DNA of 48,667 nt from an uncultured Christensenella sp. GTDB taxonomy: Bacteria; Bacillota_A; Clostridia; Christensenellales; Borkfalkiaceae. The position numbers and the translations under genes are program-made. The notes below the pieces were generated by a model. That model did no database searches. It had not been told where the DNA came from and saw nothing but the letters and a program-made list of their open reading frames with translations. The stretch covers positions 1 through 48,667 of the forward strand of contig CAJTTC010000013.1 in the NCBI GenBank assembly GCA_910579295.1, in the 5' to 3' direction. This document shows, one piece after another, positions 46,106-48,667 of this stretch (position 1 is the first letter of the stretch; each line of letters starts with the position of its first letter).

Positions 46106-46495
46106 ATGGGTGTAAAAGAAAGACTTAGGGAGTATATCAAAACCCTAAATATTAGTGAACGGGAATTTTGTAGGCAAATAGGCGTTTCGTCGTCTTATGT
46201 CAATAATATACGCCAATCTATACAGCCCGATAAGATGAAGGCTATCGGCGAAAAATTCCCGGAGCTTAATCCCATGTGGTTACTTACCGGCGACGGCACA
46301 ATGCGGAACGGAGATAATACAAACCGCATTTCGGGAAATAACAACACCGCCGTTGCCGGCAACGGGAACCAAGTTACAACTAACGATATTGCGGGTTTGA
46401 TTGAACTGCAAAAAGGCTATCAAGAAATGATAAAAGAAAAGGATAGCCAAATAGCCCGACTTATATCTGTAATTGAAAAGCTAAGCGAAAAATAA
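46106..46495 (+). CDS. CI-like phage repressor (XRE HTH), no protease domain
   Basis: 129 residues. An N-terminal HTH (LNISEREFCRQIGVSSSYVN) followed by ELNPMWLLTGDGTM, typical of Bacteroidota repressors, a Gly/Asn-rich linker (about 70-95) and a C-terminal helix for oligomerisation (QKGYQEMIKEKDSQIARLIS). It lacks the S24 peptidase domain of lambda CI, so RecA-type self-cleavage is not expected and induction must use another route, such as an antirepressor. Divergent from the early operon. Confidence 0.85.
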   Translation: MGVKERLREYIKTLNISEREFCRQIGVSSSYVNNIRQSIQPDKMKAIGEKFPELNPMWLLTGDGTMRNGDNTNRISGNNNTAVAGNGNQVTTNDIAGLIELQKGYQEMIKEKDSQIARLISVIEKLSEK

Positions 46496-46513
46496 AGCAT
46501 TGCAGTACGTTTG
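46494..46513 (+). promoter_or_regulatory. Operator-like 15-mer and -7 box downstream of the repressor
   Basis: AAAGCATTGCAGTAC (46494-46508) overlaps TACGTTTG (46506-46513), a TANNTTTG box. No TTTG at -33. It could drive the downstream small genes and integrase under repressor control. Confidence 0.4.
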
Positions 46514-46556
46514 CGCTATGTAATAGTATGGCTTTTCATAGTACGCTTATAGGAAA

Positions 46557-46571
46557 CGGGCAGAAATGCCC
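46557..46571 (+). other. Short hairpin with GAAA tetraloop
   Basis: GGGCA-GAAA-TGCCC, a stable stem capped by a GNRA loop, is in the 170-bp gap after the repressor. No T run follows, so termination is unlikely; it could be an RNA element. The remaining gap (46496-46665) holds no gene that can be supported. Confidence 0.4.
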
Positions 46572-46665
46572 CAAATTTCAACGCAAGTATATATAGCTAT
46601 ACTTTCTACCGCCCAACGTACAAAAGTGCCTAAAATCAAAAATTCGATAAAAATAACTGTGCATA

Positions 46666-46857
46666 ATGGAACCGGAAACAATCGAAATAAAAGTATCCGA
46701 ATACTACGACCAACCCAAATATTACGGGGACATGCCGGAAGCGGTGTTTAATGCCTTGGAAGCGGCGTTTATTTCCGGCGCGGAAACTGCCATAGTGCCA
46801 AAGACGGCGTTCGAAATGATGTTAATGAGCTTTGAAAATGGGCGTAAAGAAGCCTAA
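46666..46857 (+). CDS. Small acidic protein upstream of the integrase
   Basis: 63 residues (EPETIEIKVSEYYDQPKYYG, AVFNALEAAFISGAETAIVP). Appears real because of its start, codon use and 20-bp overlap with the next gene. No function can be given; recombination directionality is a possibility by position. Confidence 0.55.
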   Translation: MEPETIEIKVSEYYDQPKYYGDMPEAVFNALEAAFISGAETAIVPKTAFEMMLMSFENGRKEA

Positions 46858-47143
46858 GATAATAACCCCTATCGAAGATGGCGTAAACCGCCGTTTCTTC
46901 CAAGCGATAGAAGCCCTTGTTTCATTGGGCCGTTTGTCCGCTTTGGAATCCTTTTGCAAGGAAGCCGGGTTAAGTGCTTCCCGCTATCGGGAAACCCGAT
47001 TTACTTACGGAGTAACCCCAAGGCCCGGTAAAGTTTCCCGCTATAAGTCTATACAAATAGAAGCCCTTTATTATTTGGTAGCCAAGTATTCCGTTTCTTC
47101 CGATTGGTTATTAACCGGCCGGGGTAATATGTTTTCAAAATGA
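46838..47143 (+). CDS. Repressor-like small HTH protein upstream of the integrase
   Basis: 101 residues from the ATG at 46838 (a TTG at 46832 also possible). The middle (LSALESFCKEAGLSASRYRE) looks like an HTH and the end SSDWLLTGRGNMF mirrors NPMWLLTGDGTM of the repressor at 46106. Stop and integrase start overlap (ATGA). Possibly an excision control or second repressor. Confidence 0.65.
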   Translation: MGVKKPKIITPIEDGVNRRFFQAIEALVSLGRLSALESFCKEAGLSASRYRETRFTYGVTPRPGKVSRYKSIQIEALYYLVAKYSVSSDWLLTGRGNMFSK

Positions 47144-48450
47144 AGCGGACTATTAAATTTAATCTATTCCCCAAAAAGGTAGGGGGTGTATTGGTAGAGT
47201 GTCGCCCTATTCGTATGCGTGTTTGCTATGCCGGGTATCGGGTAGACTTTCGGGTAGGGTATAGTATTGAACCGGAAAAATGGAATGAAGAGGAAGGCCG
47301 CGTTATCTCCAATACAAAAAACCGGTTCCGACAAACGGCCGGCGAAATAAATAAGGCTATTACGGCTTGCGAAGAACAAATAGAAGCCATATTTACCCGG
47401 TTCGAACTGCTGGAAAAGCGGGTACCGACACCGGGCGAACTTAAAACGGCTTTCGATGAAGCTACCGGGAAGATAACCCCGGCTACCGAAGCGGAAGAAA
47501 ACGGCCAGCCATTCTATAAAGCCTACGCCGAATTTACGGAAACTATGGGCCGTTTGAATGATTGGACGAAAGCGACCTATACGAAGTTTAATAGCCTGCG
47601 TAAGCACTTGGAAGCGTTTAACAAGAACCTTACATTTGACGAAATAAACGAAGTTACCCTACAAAAGTTTATTACAAGCCTTCATAAAGCCGACCTTCGT
47701 AATACTACCATATCTAAAAATATGTCCTTTCTTCGGTGGTTCCTGCGCTGGGCGCACCATAAAGGATATAACCCAAGCAACGTACACGAAACATTTAAGC
47801 CGAAGTTCAAAGGGGCCGACGGAAACGCAAAGGAAATTATATATTTGGAATGGGAAGAACTGTTTAACCTGTATTCCTTCAAATTCCCGCCGTCCCGGTC
47901 TTCGCTGGAAGCCGTGCGCGATGTGTTTTGTTTCTGCTGCTTTACCGGCCTTCGCTATTCCGACGTGGCAAAATTGCGCCGAAGCGACGTAAAGAAGGAT
48001 TATATAAGCGTGGTTACTCAAAAGACCGTAGACGGCCTTATTATCGAACTGAATAAGTATAGCCGGGCCATACTGAAAAAGTACGAGAATATAGGTTTGC
48101 CGAATGATAAGGCCCTACCGGTCATAAGTAACGTAAAAATGAACGAACACCTTAAAGTAATGGGGGAAATGGCGGGTATCGACGAACCTACAAGGGTCGT
48201 ATATTTCAAGGGGAATGTTCGGCACGAAGAAGTATTACCGAAATACGCCCTTCTTACCACCCATTGCGGCCGACGTACTTTTATCATAAACGCGCTTAGG
48301 CTGGGGGTTCCGGCGGAAGTAATTATGAAGTGGACGGGACACAGCGACTACAAAGCGATGAAGCCCTATATTAAAATCGTCGATAAATTGAAGGTCGCCG
48401 AAATGGATAAATTTAACAAGTTCCCGATACCCCGAAAGAAGGGGAAATAA
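47140..48450 (+). CDS. int: Tyrosine-family phage integrase
   Basis: 436 residues. An Arm-type N-terminal domain (residues 1-60), a SAM-like core-binding domain (about 123-218) and a C-terminal catalytic domain with Arg272 (TGLRYSD), His375 and Arg378 (HCGRRTF), His401 (WTGHSDY) and nucleophile Tyr410 (MKPYIKI). All catalytic residues are present. It lies 145 bp from attR; together with the tRNA-Ser att sites it accounts for integration and, with a directionality factor, excision. Confidence 0.97.
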   Translation: MKRTIKFNLFPKKVGGVLVECRPIRMRVCYAGYRVDFRVGYSIEPEKWNEEEGRVISNTKNRFRQTAGEINKAITACEEQIEAIFTRFELLEKRVPTPGELKTAFDEATGKITPATEAEENGQPFYKAYAEFTETMGRLNDWTKATYTKFNSLRKHLEAFNKNLTFDEINEVTLQKFITSLHKADLRNTTISKNMSFLRWFLRWAHHKGYNPSNVHETFKPKFKGADGNAKEIIYLEWEELFNLYSFKFPPSRSSLEAVRDVFCFCCFTGLRYSDVAKLRRSDVKKDYISVVTQKTVDGLIIELNKYSRAILKKYENIGLPNDKALPVISNVKMNEHLKVMGEMAGIDEPTRVVYFKGNVRHEEVLPKYALLTTHCGRRTFIINALRLGVPAEVIMKWTGHSDYKAMKPYIKIVDKLKVAEMDKFNKFPIPRKKGK

Positions 48451-48455
48451 GCCGA

Positions 48456-48472
48456 ACCCAAAAAGGAACCCA
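48456..48472 (+). repeat. 17-bp repeat near attR, partner of 113-129
   Basis: ACCCAAAAAGGAACCCA, identical and in the same orientation as near attL. Followed by CGCCTTAACTA, whose CCTTAACTA also occurs near attL (at 83). Candidate integrase arm site. Confidence 0.45.
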
Positions 48473-48490
48473 AATACGCCTTAACTAATC

Positions 48491-48565
48491 GGTAACGTAT
48501 GGTTCCTTATGTTACCAACAATCGGGATAAAATGCTGATATTTCGGAAACTTGGTAACGTATGGT
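48491..48565. repeat. Repeated GGTAACGTATGGT boxes near attR
   Basis: GGTAACGTATGGT occurs exactly at 48491-48503 and 48553-48565, with an inverted GTTACC near 48512. No gene is seen between the integrase stop and attR. These direct repeats are likely arm sites for the integrase or a directionality factor. Confidence 0.5.
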
Positions 48566-48595
48566 AGTTCGTTGTTCGTATGTTCTTACAGCCTC

Positions 48596-48605
48596 TCTCT
48601 CCGCA
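48596..48605. repeat. attR core, direct repeat TCTCTCCGCA
   Basis: Exact 10-bp match to the tRNA-Ser end at 68-77. Left of it is phage DNA; right of it lies a host-type terminator. Confidence 0.85.
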
Positions 48606-48643
48606 AAGCGACGACGGATCGATGATCCGCCGTCGCTTTTTTT
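48606..48643 (+). terminator. Host tRNA-Ser terminator displaced by the prophage
   Basis: AAGCGACGACGGATC pairs with GATCCGCCGTCGCTT (15 bp, one mismatch, 3-nt loop) and runs into seven Ts. In the uninterrupted chromosome it would follow the tRNA-Ser 3' end by three bases. It supports the att assignment and marks the start of host DNA, which is more GC-rich than the phage. Confidence 0.85.
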
Positions 48644-48667
48644 CGCGCGGCCCGGCACCCGCAATTC

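Overview
The window is a complete tailed-phage prophage of about 48.5 kb, integrated in the 3' end of a tRNA-Ser gene of a bacterium of the order Bacteroidales. The evidence for Bacteroidales is: promoters of the Bacteroidota type (TTTG, about 20 nt, TANNTTTG), little sign of Shine-Dalgarno sequences, a lipoprotein with a Bacteroidota-style acidic stretch after the lipidated cysteine, and proteins of families typical of Bacteroidales phages (DUF3853-like, DUF5675-like, the integrase type). The tRNA tail is at 1-75. A 10-bp direct repeat (68-77 and 48596-48605) marks attL and attR. The bases after attR form a strong terminator hairpin that would have followed the uninterrupted tRNA gene. The genus cannot be fixed; the short GC-rich right flank might suit Alistipes, but this is a guess.

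Layout, right to left. A short rightward immunity/integration block (46106-48450) holds a small repressor, two small genes and a tyrosine integrase. Divergent from it, a long leftward early operon (45915 to 29243) carries regulators, a Rad50/SbcC-like ATPase, RecT, an MBL-fold enzyme, a second target of the diversity-generating retroelement (DGR), an HU protein, replication proteins (replisome organiser, DnaC-like loader, a DUF4406-DnaA domain IV fusion), a C5 DNA methyltransferase, SSB and two nucleases. Late genes follow leftward in three units: packaging and portal with a ParB-methyltransferase (29143 to 21407); scaffold, capsid, neck and tail to the tail hub (19071 to 5455); and tail-tip/DGR/lysis genes (5377 to 168). 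Each late unit is preceded by the same 17-nt palindrome CGTATTA-N3-TAATACG.

The outstanding system is the DGR: a reverse transcriptase (2077-3087), a 113-bp template repeat (3199-3311), a variable repeat at the 3' end of a tail-tip protein gene (3790-3902), and a second, 79-bp variable repeat (39242-39320) in a small early gene 36 kb away. Nearly all TR/VR differences are at template adenines. One RT and one template therefore seem to diversify one late virion protein and one early non-virion protein.

Between the first two late units lies a 2.3-kb island (19072-21406) that breaks the leftward order. It contains a repeat cluster with a perfect DnaA box (possible origin or control region), a highly folded 215-nt leader or small RNA with its own promoter and terminator, and two rightward cargo genes (a probable surface lipoprotein and a TPR-like protein) closed by a bidirectional terminator. 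Other notable points are a probable -1 frameshifted tail-assembly chaperone, an ADP-ribosyltransferase domain on a minor head protein, and a probable unimolecular spanin.
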